From: JBFGJH01 sp041586155
GTDB lineage: Bacteria; Actinomycetota; Acidimicrobiia; Spongiisociales; JAENVV01
DNA: 64,000 nt
Assembly: GCA_041586155.1 (NCBI GenBank)
Contig: JBFHAT010000004.1
Location: 52,832 to 116,831 of the forward strand
Direction: 5' to 3'
The notes under the pieces were generated by a model that saw only the letters and a list, made by a program, of their open reading frames with translations, did no database searches and was not told the origin of the DNA. Of the stretch, positions 36,179-44,943 are shown in pieces. Every line of letters starts with the position of its first letter. Position 1 is the stretch's first letter. Position numbers and translations under genes: made by a program.

Positions 36179-36401
36179 CCACGCAATCGAACAGGCCCTC
36201 GGGCAGATCGGCGGGCGTTTCAAGCTCGTGATCGTGTCCGCCCGCCGAGCACGCCAGATCAATGCCTACTACAACGAGCTCGGCGAAGGCATCGGCAGCT
36301 ACGTGCCTCCGCAGGTTCATTCGCTGAGCAGGAAGCCACTGACGATTGCCTTCGAGGAGATCGCCGACGAGAAGGTCTCGTTCGAGCTCGAAGAAGCGTG
36401 A
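36168..36401 (+). CDS. rpoZ: DNA-directed RNA polymerase omega subunit
   Basis: A 77-residue subunit that helps fold beta-prime. It begins MSADHAIEQALGQIGGRFKLVIVSARRARQINAYY, where the KLVIVSARRARQIN block is the family hallmark, and ends KPLTIAFEEIADEKVSFE. ATG 36168 lies within the gmk end with GAAGGAT upstream. The gmk-rpoZ-coaBC order is widely conserved. Confidence 0.95.
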   Translation: MSADHAIEQALGQIGGRFKLVIVSARRARQINAYYNELGEGIGSYVPPQVHSLSRKPLTIAFEEIADEKVSFELEEA

Positions 36402-36405
36402 GCTC

Positions 36406-37593
36406 ATGCAAGGACGTCTGATCGTCCTTGGTGTCTCCGGCGGGATCGCCGCCTACAAAGCGGCCTATCTCACCCGCTTGTTCCTGGAAGAAGGCGCGCA
36501 GGTCCGCGTCATCATGACTCCGTCGGCTCGCGAGTTCATCGGCCCTCAGACGTTTGCCGGGCTGACAGGGTCCCCGGTGGTCGAATCGCTCTTTGGTCAG
36601 CCCGAGGTCAGTCCGCACACGACGTTGGGTCAGGCGGCCGACGCCATCGTCGTGGCGCCCGCCACAACGGCCACACTGGCACGCATCGCACACGGGATCG
36701 CGGGGGACCCGCTCGTTGCGACCGTCCTCGCCTCGGAAGCTCCTCTCGTCGTGGCCCCGGCGATGCACACAGAGATGTGGGAACATCCTGCAACGCGTGA
36801 GTCGATCTCCGTGCTGCGGTCGCATGGACACACCGTCGTGGGGCCCGATTCGGGCGACCTCGCTGGCGGCGACGTGGGCCCGGGCCGAATGGTCGAACCC
36901 GAGGCCATCGTGGCTGCCACCGCACGGGCGATCGCTCGCGCCGGCGGCGACTTCTACACCGACCGGAAGGTCGTCGTGACAGCGGGGGGTACACGGGAGC
37001 CGATCGACCCTGTGCGCTTTGTCGGGAACCGATCTTCAGGCACGATGGGTCACGCCATTGCATCGGCTGCCGCCCGACGGGGCGCCGATGTCACCCTCGT
37101 CACGACGTCGGCGCTGCCCGCCGAAGGATGCCGAATCGTCGAGGTGGAGACCGCCCACGACATGGCTGCCTACACCTGGGAGGCGGCGGTCGGAGCCGAC
37201 CTTGTGATCCTCTCGGCAGCCGTCGCCGACTTCCGGCCGAAGGTGACGGCCGATTCCAAGCTGCGCAGAGCAGACGGCGTCCCCGAGATCGTGCTGGAGA
37301 CGACCGAGAACATCCTTGCGGGCGTCGTGGAGATGGACCCGCGCCCGTTCGTCGTCGGATTCGCCGCCCAAGCGGGGAGCCTCGACGAGGCGTTCACGAA
37401 GGCCGAGACATACGGCGTCGACCTCCTGGTCGCCAACGATGTGTCCGCCCCCGGAAGCGGTTTCGGCACGTTGACCAATGCAGTCACGATCATCACGCCG
37501 GAGGGTGAGGCCGACGCTTGGCCTCTGCTCACGAAGAAAGAAGTAGCGGAGCGGCTCCTCGAACGGGCGGCCCGCGCGATGAACGAAGACTGA
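36406..37593 (+). CDS. coaBC: Bifunctional phosphopantothenoylcysteine decarboxylase / phosphopantothenate-cysteine ligase
   Basis: A 395-residue coenzyme A pathway enzyme. The N-terminal CoaC flavodoxin-like half has LGVSGGIAAYKAAYLTR, and the active site block APAMHTEMWEHPATRES. The CoaB half starts near residue 185 with VVVTAGGTREPIDPVRFVGN and includes AAVADFRPK with the conserved Lys, and ANDVSAPGSGF. ATG 36406 lies five bases after rpoZ; the frame is open upstream within rpoZ but without similarity. Confidence 0.95.
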   Translation: MQGRLIVLGVSGGIAAYKAAYLTRLFLEEGAQVRVIMTPSAREFIGPQTFAGLTGSPVVESLFGQPEVSPHTTLGQAADAIVVAPATTATLARIAHGIAGDPLVATVLASEAPLVVAPAMHTEMWEHPATRESISVLRSHGHTVVGPDSGDLAGGDVGPGRMVEPEAIVAATARAIARAGGDFYTDRKVVVTAGGTREPIDPVRFVGNRSSGTMGHAIASAAARRGADVTLVTTSALPAEGCRIVEVETAHDMAAYTWEAAVGADLVILSAAVADFRPKVTADSKLRRADGVPEIVLETTENILAGVVEMDPRPFVVGFAAQAGSLDEAFTKAETYGVDLLVANDVSAPGSGFGTLTNAVTIITPEGEADAWPLLTKKEVAERLLERAARAMNED

Positions 37594-37610
37594 GGTACGG
37601 GCCCAGCCGA

Positions 37611-37616
37611 TATAAT
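37611..37616 (+). promoter_or_regulatory. -10 hexamer TATAAT upstream of metK
   Basis: A perfect TATAAT ends eight bases before the metK ATG, with no Shine-Dalgarno between: the clearest leaderless-type promoter in the window. Confidence 0.65.
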
Positions 37617-37624
37617 CGCCATCG

Positions 37625-38809
37625 ATGCGTCGTTGGACATTCACATCCGAGTCCGTCACCGAAGGCCATCCCGACAAGGTTGCAGACCGCATCTCCGACT
37701 CCATCCTCGACGCGATCCTGGAGCAAGATCCGGGAGCGCGTGTCGCATGTGAGACGCTCGTCACGACCAACTTGGCGGTCATCGCCGGCGAGCGCACCGC
37801 CAACGCCGACGTGCCCTACGAGGCGGTGGTACGCAAGGCGATCGCCGAGATCGGGTACACCGACGAACCCGACTTCTCGGCGGACACGGTCGACGTGCGG
37901 GTCGGGTTGGGCGAGCAGAGCCCGGACATCTCCGGGGGCGTTTCGGTCTCGCTCGAGGTGAGGCGCGGCTCGGACGATCCCAACGACCGCCTCGGTGCCG
38001 GCGATCAAGGGATGATGTTCGGCTATGCAACCAGCGAGACCGACGTGCTGATGCCCATGCCCATCCACCTGGCGCACCGGCTGGCCGAACGACTCGCCGA
38101 GGTCCGGCGGTCCGGCGAAGTGGCGGGTCTCGGCCCTGACGCCAAGACACAAGTGACCGTGGACTACGAAGGCGACCGGCCGGTCGCGGTCCAGCAAGTC
38201 CTCATCTCAACGCAGCATGCCAGTCATGTGGATGTTCATCGCGATCTTCGGGAGCCGCTGTGGGAGCACGTCATCCGCCCTGTCGTGCCCGAGGCGATGC
38301 TCGACGGCACCGATCTCCTCCTCAACCCGTCCGGGCGATTCGTCATCGGTGGCCCGGCCGGAGACACCGGCCTGACGGGCCGCAAGATCATCGTGGATAC
38401 GTACGGTGGCGCCGCTCGCCACGGCGGCGGCGCATTCTCAGGGAAGGACCCCACGAAGGTCGACCGAAGCGCGGCGTACGCCGCTCGTCATGCCGCCAAG
38501 ACCGTGGTGGCGGCAGGACTGGCCGATCGTTGTGAGCTCCAGCTGGCCTATGCCATCGGCCAGGCGCGTCCAATGTCGCTGTACGTCGACCTCTTCGGCA
38601 CCGGCAACGTCGACCCCCGTCGTCTCGAGACGCTCCTGGTCGAGTTCTTCGACTTCCGTCCCGCCGCCATCATCGATCGCCTCGATCTCAGGCGCCCGAT
38701 CTACGCCCCGACGTCGGCCTACGGTCACTTCGGCCGTGAGCTGCCCACCTTCACCTGGGAACGCACCGACAGGGCCGAAGAGCTCGCCAGGGCGGCGGCT
38801 GCACTCTGA
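37625..38809 (+). CDS. metK: S-adenosylmethionine synthase
   Basis: A 394-residue enzyme making SAM from methionine and ATP. It starts RRWTFTSESVTEGHPDKVAD, and carries GAGDQGMMFGYA and GGGAFSGKDPTKVDRSAAY, the two family signatures, plus FVIGGPAGDTGLTGRK. Length is normal. The ATG lies eight bases after TATAAT. No SAM riboswitch is seen upstream; there is no room for one. The stop overlaps the apparent CTG start of priA. Confidence 0.96.
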   Translation: MRRWTFTSESVTEGHPDKVADRISDSILDAILEQDPGARVACETLVTTNLAVIAGERTANADVPYEAVVRKAIAEIGYTDEPDFSADTVDVRVGLGEQSPDISGGVSVSLEVRRGSDDPNDRLGAGDQGMMFGYATSETDVLMPMPIHLAHRLAERLAEVRRSGEVAGLGPDAKTQVTVDYEGDRPVAVQQVLISTQHASHVDVHRDLREPLWEHVIRPVVPEAMLDGTDLLLNPSGRFVIGGPAGDTGLTGRKIIVDTYGGAARHGGGAFSGKDPTKVDRSAAYAARHAAKTVVAAGLADRCELQLAYAIGQARPMSLYVDLFGTGNVDPRRLETLLVEFFDFRPAAIIDRLDLRRPIYAPTSAYGHFGRELPTFTWERTDRAEELARAAAAL

Positions 38810-40575
38810 ACGCCCTGGTCCTACCCGACGTGCCGTCGTTCTCCGTCGACGGTGGCTTCTGGTACGACGTTCCCGATGGCTTCGAGATACAGGTGGGCAC
38901 GGTCGTCCGAGTGCCGTTGGCGGGACGAGTGGTGCGGGGATGGGTGACCGCGCTCGACGAAGCCGAGGCACGTCCGGGGCTCAAGCCCATCAGGCAGGTG
39001 TCCGGGGATTTCGCCGTGTTCGACGAGCTGCTGCTGCGCACCCTGCAGTGGTGCGCACGGCACTACGTGGCTCCGCAGGCCGTTCTCCTGAAGAAGGCGG
39101 CACCACCCAACCTGCCTCGCCGAATGGCGCCTCTCGAGCTCGCCGGCCTGCCCGAGCCCGGGGCTGAGCCTCCGGCGCCGGGTGACGACACGGAGCCAGC
39201 GCATCACGGGCCGCCCAAGGTCATCGTTGGAGACCCGCAACCTGCACAGATTCTCGCCACGGTGGAGCCAGTGCTGGCCGATGGTGGATCTGCCCTGATC
39301 ATCTACCCGACCGGCTTGGAGGCGACCCGGGCTCACGACGCGATGCAGGAGGTCGGGAACCGCCGGATGCTCGTGCATCCCGACATGAGCGACCGGCAGG
39401 TGACGACCCGCTGGTCGCGAACCCGCGATCAGCCAGGATTTGTCGTGATCGGGACCGAGCGGCTGTCGACATGGCCCATCTGCGGGTTGCGGTTGGCTTG
39501 GGTGATGGGTGACGGCCGGCGGGGTTTGAAGGCCCGGCAGACACCCACCCTCAATGTGCGCGACGTACTCAGCAGGCGCAGCGCCACCGAGCGATTCTCC
39601 TTGGTGACCGCCACCGTTGTGCCCAGCGTCGAGTCACTCGCAGCTGGATTCCGCGTCCAGCCGCCACCAAGGCGGGTGTGGCCGCGAACCGAGATCGTGG
39701 ACCGAGGGGAAGATCCACCCGGCAGCGGCGTGATCGGCCGCCGCGTCAGGGCAGCGCTCGCGAGCGTCTTTGCGGCAAATGGCACTGCGTTCGTATTCAC
39801 TCACCGCCACGGGTTCGCTCCTGCCTTCCGATGCGTGTCGTGCCGGACGCTGCGCAACTGTCGGACGTGCTCGGCGAGAGCCGTGGGCGACGAGACATGT
39901 CGCCGCTGCGGGGCGGAGCTGGGTCCGTGCACAGAATGCAGCGGCCGGGTGTTCGAGCCACTGGGAGCCGCCGAAGGCCGAGTCCGCTCGGAGCTGGCCA
40001 AGGTGTTGGGACCCGACGCGGTCGGAGGGGCGGGCTCTGAGTCGCCGATGTGGGTTGGCACCGAGCGAGACCTGCCCCTCGTGCAGGGACGAGACCTGGC
40101 GGTGGCGGTTGATGCCGATGCACTGATCTTCGGCACCAACTACCGGTCACCCGAGGATGCGCTCCGTGTGCTGGCCAGGGTGGCGCTCACGGTGCGATCG
40201 GGGCCTTCGGCGCCCGCCGGGAGCCGGCTCATGGTGCAGACGAGCCGGCCGTCCCATCCTGTGTTGGCCGCGCTGCAGCGTGGTCATCCGTTTCCGTTGC
40301 TCGAGTCCATGCTCGACGACCGCCGTGTTCAGCACGCTCCGCCGTTCAGCGAGCTGCTTGTGCTGGAGGTCACCGATCCACCCGGCTGGGTGGACGAGCG
40401 CCTCGCCCCCCTGGAGCATGTCGTGCTCGGGTCGGCGCTTCGGCAGGGAACCCGGCGGTGGTTGCTGCAGGCAGACGACCTCACCGAGGCCAAATCGAAG
40501 CTACGGCCGATCGTCCAGGAAATGCGTGACGCCGGTGCCAAGGTCAGGGTGGACGCCGATCCCCTCGACCTGTGA
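38806..40575 (+). CDS. priA: PriA-like primosomal protein N' without helicase motifs (actinobacterial type)
   Basis: A protein of up to 589 residues with the PriA plan: N-terminal DNA 3'-end-binding domain (VPSFSVDGGFWYDVPDG), a helicase-like region, and a zinc-binding segment with eight Cys (CVSCRTLRNCRTC, then CRRCGAELGPCTEC). Walker A is missing: the expected GxGKT place reads SALIIYPTGLEA, and the DEEH-like box is replaced by VMGDGRRGLKARQ. Loss of helicase motifs is known for actinobacterial PriA, so replication-restart activity would have to be non-helicase. GTG 38830 is the first standard start, but homologous sequence (ALVLPDV) precedes it, and CTG 38806 overlaps the metK stop as CTGA. 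Confidence 0.82.
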   Translation: MNALVLPDVPSFSVDGGFWYDVPDGFEIQVGTVVRVPLAGRVVRGWVTALDEAEARPGLKPIRQVSGDFAVFDELLLRTLQWCARHYVAPQAVLLKKAAPPNLPRRMAPLELAGLPEPGAEPPAPGDDTEPAHHGPPKVIVGDPQPAQILATVEPVLADGGSALIIYPTGLEATRAHDAMQEVGNRRMLVHPDMSDRQVTTRWSRTRDQPGFVVIGTERLSTWPICGLRLAWVMGDGRRGLKARQTPTLNVRDVLSRRSATERFSLVTATVVPSVESLAAGFRVQPPPRRVWPRTEIVDRGEDPPGSGVIGRRVRAALASVFAANGTAFVFTHRHGFAPAFRCVSCRTLRNCRTCSARAVGDETCRRCGAELGPCTECSGRVFEPLGAAEGRVRSELAKVLGPDAVGGAGSESPMWVGTERDLPLVQGRDLAVAVDADALIFGTNYRSPEDALRVLARVALTVRSGPSAPAGSRLMVQTSRPSHPVLAALQRGHPFPLLESMLDDRRVQHAPPFSELLVLEVTDPPGWVDERLAPLEHVVLGSALRQGTRRWLLQADDLTEAKSKLRPIVQEMRDAGAKVRVDADPLDL

Positions 40576-40590
40576 GATGGAGGCGGGGGC

Positions 40591-40596
40591 TATCCT
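40591..40596 (+). promoter_or_regulatory. -10 hexamer TATCCT upstream of def
   Basis: TATCCT ends nine bases before the def ATG, with no Shine-Dalgarno between. It is identical in sequence to the hexamer before alaS. Confidence 0.55.
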
Positions 40597-40605
40597 CCCG
40601 GCACG

Positions 40606-41133
40606 ATGGCCATCTATCCGATCCGTACGTTCGGCGATCCCGTCTTGCGAGCTGTCGCCAAACCGGTCGAAGAGTTCGGCGCAGGACTCGCCAAGCTCGT
40701 GGATGACATGATCGAGACGATGTACGACGCTCCCGGCGTCGGGCTCGCCGCTCCGCAAATCGGCATCTCGCGTCGCGTGGTCGTATTCGACGCAGGCGAC
40801 GGCGCCAATGTGTTGATCAATCCCGAGCTGGTAGAGGACCCCGACGAGATCGCCGGCCTGGGCGAAGACCCCCATGAGATGTTCGAATACGAGGAGGGGT
40901 GCCTTTCTGTCCCCGGCTACTACTGGCCGATCCAGCGCCGCGCATTCGCCTGGGCGAGAGGGTTCGACCTCCACGGAGAGCCAGTCGAGTTTCAGGGTGT
41001 GGAGCTGATGGGACGGGTGCTCCAGCACGAGGTGGACCATCTGAATGGCACCTTGCTGATCGAACGACTCGACAGCAAGACGCGTAAAGGCGCGCTACGC
41101 GACCTGCGCAACGACGCGCTGGGACTGGTTTGA
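40606..41133 (+). CDS. def: Peptide deformylase
   Basis: A 175-residue metalloenzyme that removes the formyl group from new proteins. The three motifs are intact: GVGLAAPQIG, EEGCLSVPGYYW with the metal Cys, and LQHEVDHLNGTL with HExxH. Beginning PIRTFGDPVLR is typical. The stop overlaps fmt as TTGA, so the deformylase and formyltransferase are translated together. Confidence 0.96.
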   Translation: MAIYPIRTFGDPVLRAVAKPVEEFGAGLAKLVDDMIETMYDAPGVGLAAPQIGISRRVVVFDAGDGANVLINPELVEDPDEIAGLGEDPHEMFEYEEGCLSVPGYYWPIQRRAFAWARGFDLHGEPVEFQGVELMGRVLQHEVDHLNGTLLIERLDSKTRKGALRDLRNDALGLV

Positions 41134-42044
41134 GACTGCTGTTTTGCGGGACACCCGAGGCCGCCACGCCAACGTTGCGGCGACTGGCTGGCCCCCATGA
41201 GATCGTCGTGGCAACACGGCCCGACCGTGCCCGCGGTCGCTCAGGGCGGCTCCGCCCGCCGCCGGTGAAGGCGGTCGCCGAGGAGCTGGGGCTGGAGGTG
41301 GTCCAGCCTGGGAGCCGGGCCGAGCTGTGGGAGCTTGCGGCAAGCCGAGCTCCTTTCGATGTGGGGGTGGTCGTGGCGTTTGGGATGATCCTCGAACAGG
41401 AGCTACTGGATCTTCCCCGGGCCGGCTTCCTCAACGTGCATTTCTCGTTGCTGCCGCGGTGGCGGGGGGCGGCGCCCGTGGCACACGCCATCCTTGCGGG
41501 AGACGAGGAGACGGGCGCGACCGTCATGAGCGTAGACGCAGGGTTGGACACCGGTCCCATCGTTGCCGCGCAGCCACTGCCGATCGACCCCGAAGAAACC
41601 GCCGGACAACTCACCGTCCGCTTGGCCGATCTCGGCGCCCGGCTGCTCGACGATGTGCTGGAGGACTGGTGTGAGGGCAACATCGATTCGGTGCCCCAAG
41701 ACGAAGCCGCTGCCACGTGGGCGCCGGTGTTGACCACGGACGCAGCAAAGCTGGACTTTGCTGCACCGGCCGTGGAAGTCTTGCGCAGGATCAGGGCGTT
41801 CAACCCCAAGCCGGGAGCATGGGCGATGCACTCAGACCGCCTGAAGATCTGGGCTGCCCGGCCGGACGAGGGTGAGCGGACGCCTGGCGTAGGCGTCTTG
41901 GAGATAGAGGGTGATCTGGTCACGGTTGGCACGGGGCTTGGAACCGTGCGACTCGAGACCGTCCAGCCGGCCGGACGTCGCGCGATGTCGGCAGCAGACT
42001 GGGCGAATGGAATGCGGAGCGACGCTCCCACCACACTGTCGTGA
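41130..42044 (+). CDS. fmt: Methionyl-tRNA formyltransferase
   Basis: A 304-residue enzyme that formylates initiator Met-tRNA. It has MRLLFCGTPEAATPTLRRL, FLNVHFSLLPRWRGAAPVAHAI with the catalytic Asn-His and SLLP loop, GVVVAFGMIL, and GLDTGPI. The C-terminal OB domain is present (FNPKPGAWAM). The TTG start at 41130 overlaps the def stop; the gene overlaps rsmB as GTGA. Confidence 0.95.
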   Translation: MRLLFCGTPEAATPTLRRLAGPHEIVVATRPDRARGRSGRLRPPPVKAVAEELGLEVVQPGSRAELWELAASRAPFDVGVVVAFGMILEQELLDLPRAGFLNVHFSLLPRWRGAAPVAHAILAGDEETGATVMSVDAGLDTGPIVAAQPLPIDPEETAGQLTVRLADLGARLLDDVLEDWCEGNIDSVPQDEAAATWAPVLTTDAAKLDFAAPAVEVLRRIRAFNPKPGAWAMHSDRLKIWAARPDEGERTPGVGVLEIEGDLVTVGTGLGTVRLETVQPAGRRAMSAADWANGMRSDAPTTLS

Positions 42045-43246
42045 GCAAGCCCGGCGTTGCCGCCCGCCGTGTGGCTGCCGAGCTGGTGGGTCGGGTGAAC
42101 AGGCACGGCGCCTACTCGAACGTGGTGACGGCCAATCTGAACGGTCGCGTGTCGCCCGTCGATGAGGGTTTCGTCAGGCATCTCGTCTACGGCGTACTGA
42201 GAAACCGTCGCCGAGTGGACCGGATGATCGACGCTTATGCTCGCCGCCAGGCGGAGCCCATCGTGCGCGACGCGCTCAGGGTCGCGGCCTTCGAACTGTT
42301 GGCCGCGACCGACGCGCCGCACGCCGCCGTCGACTCGGCAGTGGAAGTGGTGAAAGAAGCAGGTGCCTCCAGAGCTGCCGGGTTCGTCAACGGCACGTTG
42401 CGCTCGCTGATCCGGCAAGGCGAGCCCAAACTCCCGGCCGGCGTCGAGGGTAGAGCACTCCGATATTCCGTCCCGGAGTGGTTGGTGACTTCATTGGATG
42501 ACCAATGGGGAAGCCACGAGACGGACGAGTTCCTGGAGGCATCGCACCAGGATCCCCAGCTGGGCTTCCGCATTCGGGCTCCCATGCTCGAAGGTGGCGA
42601 ATTGGGTGGGGTGCTCGATCTCTCCGAGGTCGGCTACGGCGAATCGTTGCCGCCCGGGGCCGTCGTGCAGGATCCGGCGTCCACCGCCGTGGGGGCCGCC
42701 GTCGCCCCGGGCCGTGATGAAACGGTGCTCGACATGGCTGCGGCGCCGGGAGGCAAAACGCTGCACCTGTACGATCTGGGTGCGGCACGGGTCGTAGCCG
42801 CGGACCGGCATGCCCGGCGAGTGGCGCGGGCGCAACGGCGGCTACGCGCCGAAGGAGCCGATGTGCCGTGGCTGGTTGCCGATGGCAGGGCAGCGCCGTT
42901 TGCGTCGGGCTCGTTCGACGCGGTTCTTCTCGACGCCCCCTGTAGCGGATTGGGAACACTACGACGCCGGCCCGAGATTCGTGATCGAGTGGACGCCGGC
43001 CAAATCGATCGCTTGAGGGAACTCCAGAGCCGGATGCTGGACGAAGCGCTCCGCGTGGCCGGGCCTTCGGGCAGGGTTGTCTATTCGGTGTGCACTGTGA
43101 CCGCAGCCGAAACGGTCGAGCAAGTCGCGGGGAGGGCGGCAATGCCGCCCGACCTGCCCGGGCGGCGGTGGGGCAATGGAATGCTCCTCGCTCCCCATCT
43201 CACCGGCACGGACGGGATGTACATCAGCATCGTCCGTGGGGGCTGA
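42041..43246 (+). CDS. rsmB: 16S rRNA (cytosine-967-C5)-methyltransferase RsmB
   Basis: A 401-residue fusion of a NusB-like RNA-binding domain (residues about 1-130, with FVRHLVYGVLRNRRRVDRMID and AAGFVNGTLRSL) and a SAM-dependent methyltransferase. SAM motif I is VLDMAAAPGGKTLHL, motif IV is VLLDAPCSGLGTLRRRPEIRD with the PC cysteine, and VVYSVCTVTAAE carries the catalytic TC cysteine. It overlaps fmt by GTGA, as in many bacteria. Confidence 0.94.
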   Translation: MSKPGVAARRVAAELVGRVNRHGAYSNVVTANLNGRVSPVDEGFVRHLVYGVLRNRRRVDRMIDAYARRQAEPIVRDALRVAAFELLAATDAPHAAVDSAVEVVKEAGASRAAGFVNGTLRSLIRQGEPKLPAGVEGRALRYSVPEWLVTSLDDQWGSHETDEFLEASHQDPQLGFRIRAPMLEGGELGGVLDLSEVGYGESLPPGAVVQDPASTAVGAAVAPGRDETVLDMAAAPGGKTLHLYDLGAARVVAADRHARRVARAQRRLRAEGADVPWLVADGRAAPFASGSFDAVLLDAPCSGLGTLRRRPEIRDRVDAGQIDRLRELQSRMLDEALRVAGPSGRVVYSVCTVTAAETVEQVAGRAAMPPDLPGRRWGNGMLLAPHLTGTDGMYISIVRGG

Positions 43247-43247
43247 A

Positions 43248-43253
43248 TACACT
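43248..43253 (+). promoter_or_regulatory. -10 hexamer TACACT upstream of rpe
   Basis: TACACT begins two bases after the rsmB stop and ends seven bases before the rpe ATG, so a transcript would start at or next to the start codon. Confidence 0.6.
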
Positions 43254-43260
43254 CGCGTCG

Positions 43261-43920
43261 ATGGATCCTGTCAAGATCTTCCCGTCGATTCTCGCGGCCG
43301 ATTTCGCTCGGCTCGGCGACGAGGTGGCGAACGTGGCTGCGGTGGTCGACGGGCTCCACATCGACGTGATGGACGGTCACTTCGTGCCCAACATCACCAT
43401 GGGCTTTCCGATCATCGAGTCGTTGCGCGCCGTGACAGATCTGTACTTCGACTGCCACATGATGACAACCAACCCCGATGTCTTCGTCAATGATCTCGCC
43501 AAGGCCGGAGGACAGCTGATGTCGGTTCACATCGAGGTGTTCCCCAACCCGAGGCACGTCGCCGCCTCCGCACGTGAGACAGGCCTGGACTTCGGTCTCG
43601 TGATCAGCCCACCCACACCCATCGAAGCGCTCGAGCCCTATGTCGGCTTGTGCAGCCAGGTGCTGGTCATGACGGTGAATCCGGGCTTCGGCGGGCAGAG
43701 TTTCATGGCAGACATGATGGCCAAGGTCGAGCGGCTACGCGCCTTGGTGGACCGGGAGGGTCTCGACGTACAGATCCAAGTCGACGGAGGAATCACCGTC
43801 GACACTGCCTCGGAGGCGCGCGATGCGGGCGCCGATGTGCTCGTGGCAGGAACGGCCGTGTTTCGCCAGGCGGATCCGGTCGGAGCGGTGGCCGCACTCA
43901 GAGCGGCGGCCCGACCTTGA
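43261..43920 (+). CDS. rpe: Ribulose-phosphate 3-epimerase
   Basis: A 219-residue TIM-barrel metalloenzyme of the pentose phosphate pathway. Signatures are FPSILAADFARLGDEV, LHIDVMDGHFVPNITMGF, FDCHMMTTNPD, VMTVNPGFGGQSF and QVDGGITVDTA, with all metal His and Asp present. ATG 43261 fits the family; a longer frame upstream lies within rsmB. Confidence 0.95.
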   Translation: MDPVKIFPSILAADFARLGDEVANVAAVVDGLHIDVMDGHFVPNITMGFPIIESLRAVTDLYFDCHMMTTNPDVFVNDLAKAGGQLMSVHIEVFPNPRHVAASARETGLDFGLVISPPTPIEALEPYVGLCSQVLVMTVNPGFGGQSFMADMMAKVERLRALVDREGLDVQIQVDGGITVDTASEARDAGADVLVAGTAVFRQADPVGAVAALRAAARP

Positions 43921-43984
43921 GTCGCCGGCTGTGCTCCACCGACCGTCGCGCCCAGCATGGCGGAGGCAGTGGAAGCGGTGACGC

Positions 43985-44932
43985 ATGAACATGGTCGCCG
44001 ACCGTCATCGGATCGTAGTGGCCGACGATGACCCGGACATTCTCCAGTTCGTTCGGGTGAATCTGGAGCTCGAGGGCTTCGACGTTGAGACCGCTTCCAA
44101 CGGGCAAGAGGCCATCGATCGAGTGTTGGCCAACCCACCGGACGTCCTGTTGCTCGATCTGATGATGCCGGTCATGGACGGGCTCACGGCATTGAAGCAG
44201 CTGCGACTCCACCCGGCCGCATCCAACACGTCCATCATCCTGCTCACCGCTCGCGCCCTGACCGAAGACCGCATCCGTGGTCTGGAGCTTGGCGCAGACG
44301 ACTATGTCACCAAACCGTTCGACGTTGGCGAGCTCGTTGCCAGGGTGAAGGCCGTCATGCGCAGGACCCAAGCGATGCGTGACGTGTCGCCGCTGACCGG
44401 CCTGCCCGGCAACTTTCGTATCTCGTCCGTCATCGATGAGCGAATCGCCAGCCCCGAAGACGAGTTCGCTCTGGCGTGGGTGGATCTCGACAACTTCAAG
44501 GCCTTCAACGACCACTACGGATTCATGCGAGGCGACCAAGTGATCAAATTCACGGCGCGAGTGTTGTTGGAAGCGATCTCCAACACAGGAGATCCGGACG
44601 CCTTCGTCGGGCACATCGGCGGCGACGATTTCGTGGCGGTCATCAAGGCCGACGATGCCGAGCAATTCTGCATCGACGTCACGTCGGCGTTCGACGACGG
44701 CATCTTGGATCTCTACGACACCGCAGACGCCTTGCGCGGCTACATCGAGGTGACCGACCGGCGCGGCGAACGTCATGCCTTTCCGCTCGTATCGGTGTCG
44801 CTCGGCGTGGTCACGAACACCAACCGGGCGATCACGTCGCAATGGGAAGCCTCGGCCGTAGCGGTCGAGATGAAGGAGTTCGCCAAGAAGCGGCAAGGAT
44901 CGAGCTACGAGATCGACCGGAGGACCGGCTGA
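43985..44932 (+). CDS. Response regulator with GGDEF-like output domain
   Basis: A 315-residue two-domain protein. The receiver domain is complete: acidic pair D14/D15, phospho-acceptor D58 in LLLDLMMPVMDG, T/S in LLTAR, and K110 in YVTKPF. The second domain is of diguanylate cyclase type (SPLTGLPGNFRI, FALAWVDLDNFKAFNDHYG). Its signature is GGDDF (212-216) in place of GG(D/E)EF, and the tail VSVSLGVV is normal. Activity is therefore uncertain; it may bind rather than make cyclic di-GMP. No sensor kinase is adjacent. The ribD operon follows after 11 bases. Confidence 0.82.
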   Translation: MNMVADRHRIVVADDDPDILQFVRVNLELEGFDVETASNGQEAIDRVLANPPDVLLLDLMMPVMDGLTALKQLRLHPAASNTSIILLTARALTEDRIRGLELGADDYVTKPFDVGELVARVKAVMRRTQAMRDVSPLTGLPGNFRISSVIDERIASPEDEFALAWVDLDNFKAFNDHYGFMRGDQVIKFTARVLLEAISNTGDPDAFVGHIGGDDFVAVIKADDAEQFCIDVTSAFDDGILDLYDTADALRGYIEVTDRRGERHAFPLVSVSLGVVTNTNRAITSQWEASAVAVEMKEFAKKRQGSSYEIDRRTG

Positions 44933-44943
44933 GCGCGAAAGTC

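Noticed and set aside
37594..37624. SAM riboswitch before metK
   Set aside because: Only 31 bases lie between coaBC and metK, and they contain a TATAAT box.
44933..44943. FMN riboswitch ahead of ribD
   Set aside because: Only 11 bases separate ribD from the upstream gene, and the conserved FMN aptamer segments are not found in the preceding gene end.
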